From: Cladosporium sp. IMV 00045
Lineage: Eukaryota > Ascomycota > Dothideomycetes > Cladosporiales > Cladosporiaceae
DNA: 18,714 nt
Assembly: GCA_001931905.2 (NCBI GenBank)
Contig: MSJI02000133.1
Span: forward strand, 1-18,714
Direction: 5' to 3'
Shown: one piece after another, positions 18,497-18,714 of the stretch
Numbering within the stretch: position 1 is the stretch's first letter
Layout of the letters: the number at the start of each line of letters is the position of its first letter
Program-made: the position numbers and the translations under genes
Notes under the pieces: generated by a model
What the model saw: the letters and a program-made list of their open reading frames with translations, nothing else
Told to the model about the DNA's origin: nothing
Databases searched by the model: none

Positions 18497-18714
18497 TTAC
18501 TCGACGGCGACGGCGCCAGAGTCACCCTCCTGGAGGAGAGGGTTGACGCGGGCGTCGCTCCACTCGAAGCGGAAGTCCTCGCCGAGCTCCTTCTTCATGG
18601 CGGTCTTGACGGCCTCGAGGACGTTGACGAAGACGCCGAAAGAGGCGGGATTCTGCTCGTCGTTCTCGCCGCCCTGGAAGACACCGGTGCGGACAAGGCA
18701 GGTGTTCCAGCCGT
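18497..18714 (-). CDS. HAD-superfamily hydrolase (CECR5/YKR070W-like), C-terminal 71 residues
   Basis: Only the last part of the gene is in the window; the 5' part lies beyond the right edge. Two bases of a split codon are followed by GWNTCLVRTGVFQGGEN, then PASFGVFVNVLEAVKTAMKK, ending EGDSGAVAVE and TAA (18499-18497). The pattern G-W-x-(S/T)-x-LVRTGV(F/Y) followed by a VxxVLEAV helix matches the C-terminus of the HAD subfamily IIA group of CECR5/HDHD5 and yeast YKR070W, often mitochondrial, of unknown physiological substrate. The catalytic Asp motif is outside, so the assignment rests on this C-terminal signature only. G/C-ending codons dominate, indicating a real exon. Confidence 0.68.
   Translation of the reverse strand, partial: GWNTCLVRTGVFQGGENDEQNPASFGVFVNVLEAVKTAMKKELGEDFRFEWSDARVNPLLQEGDSGAVAVE

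Overview
This window looks like nuclear DNA of a filamentous ascomycete (Pezizomycotina; perhaps Dothideomycetes, but the class is a guess). Genes are interrupted by short introns, mostly 52-118 bp, with GTRNGT donors, CTAAC/CTGAC branch points and YAG acceptors. There is no operon layout, and every recognisable protein has fungal relatives. All joined gene models below were derived by hand from reading frame, splice signals and protein-family conservation.

Layout, left to right: (1) 1-529, minus: 5' part of the TATA-binding protein gene, running off the left edge. (2) 530-3109: a 2.6 kb gap holding the TBP upstream region and the ETF-QO 3' region. (3) 3110-5150, minus: mitochondrial electron transfer flavoprotein-ubiquinone oxidoreductase, three exons. 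(4) 5151-6092: divergent promoter region. (5) 6093-7916, plus: two-RRM SR-type splicing factor with seven exons, one only 6 nt long. (6) 8600-9595, minus: calcineurin-like metallophosphoesterase. (7) 10330-12580, plus: TMEM16/anoctamin family scramblase with all five Ca2+ ligands and a C-terminal dilysine. (8) 12809-13945, minus: two-TM fungal protein of unknown function. (9) 14769-16777, minus: F-box-like/leucine-rich protein whose start codon lies in a separate first exon. (10) 16778-18496: gene-poor gap. (11) 18497-18714, minus: C-terminal end of a HAD-superfamily hydrolase of the CECR5/YKR070W type, running off the right edge.

The genes are ordinary housekeeping functions (transcription initiation, mitochondrial electron transfer, splicing, lipid scrambling, probable ubiquitin ligase substrate recognition) and do not form a visible pathway or cluster. 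I found no mobile element, tRNA, rRNA or CRISPR array, and no evidence for a novel multi-gene system. The points most worth a second look are the 6-nt microexon in the SR gene, the KKxx-type C-terminus of the TMEM16 protein, the coding-strand G/C skew reversal near the 3' ends of four neighbouring genes, the ETF-QO Fe-S motif carried on a 51-nt exon behind a stop-containing donor, and the unassigned membrane protein.
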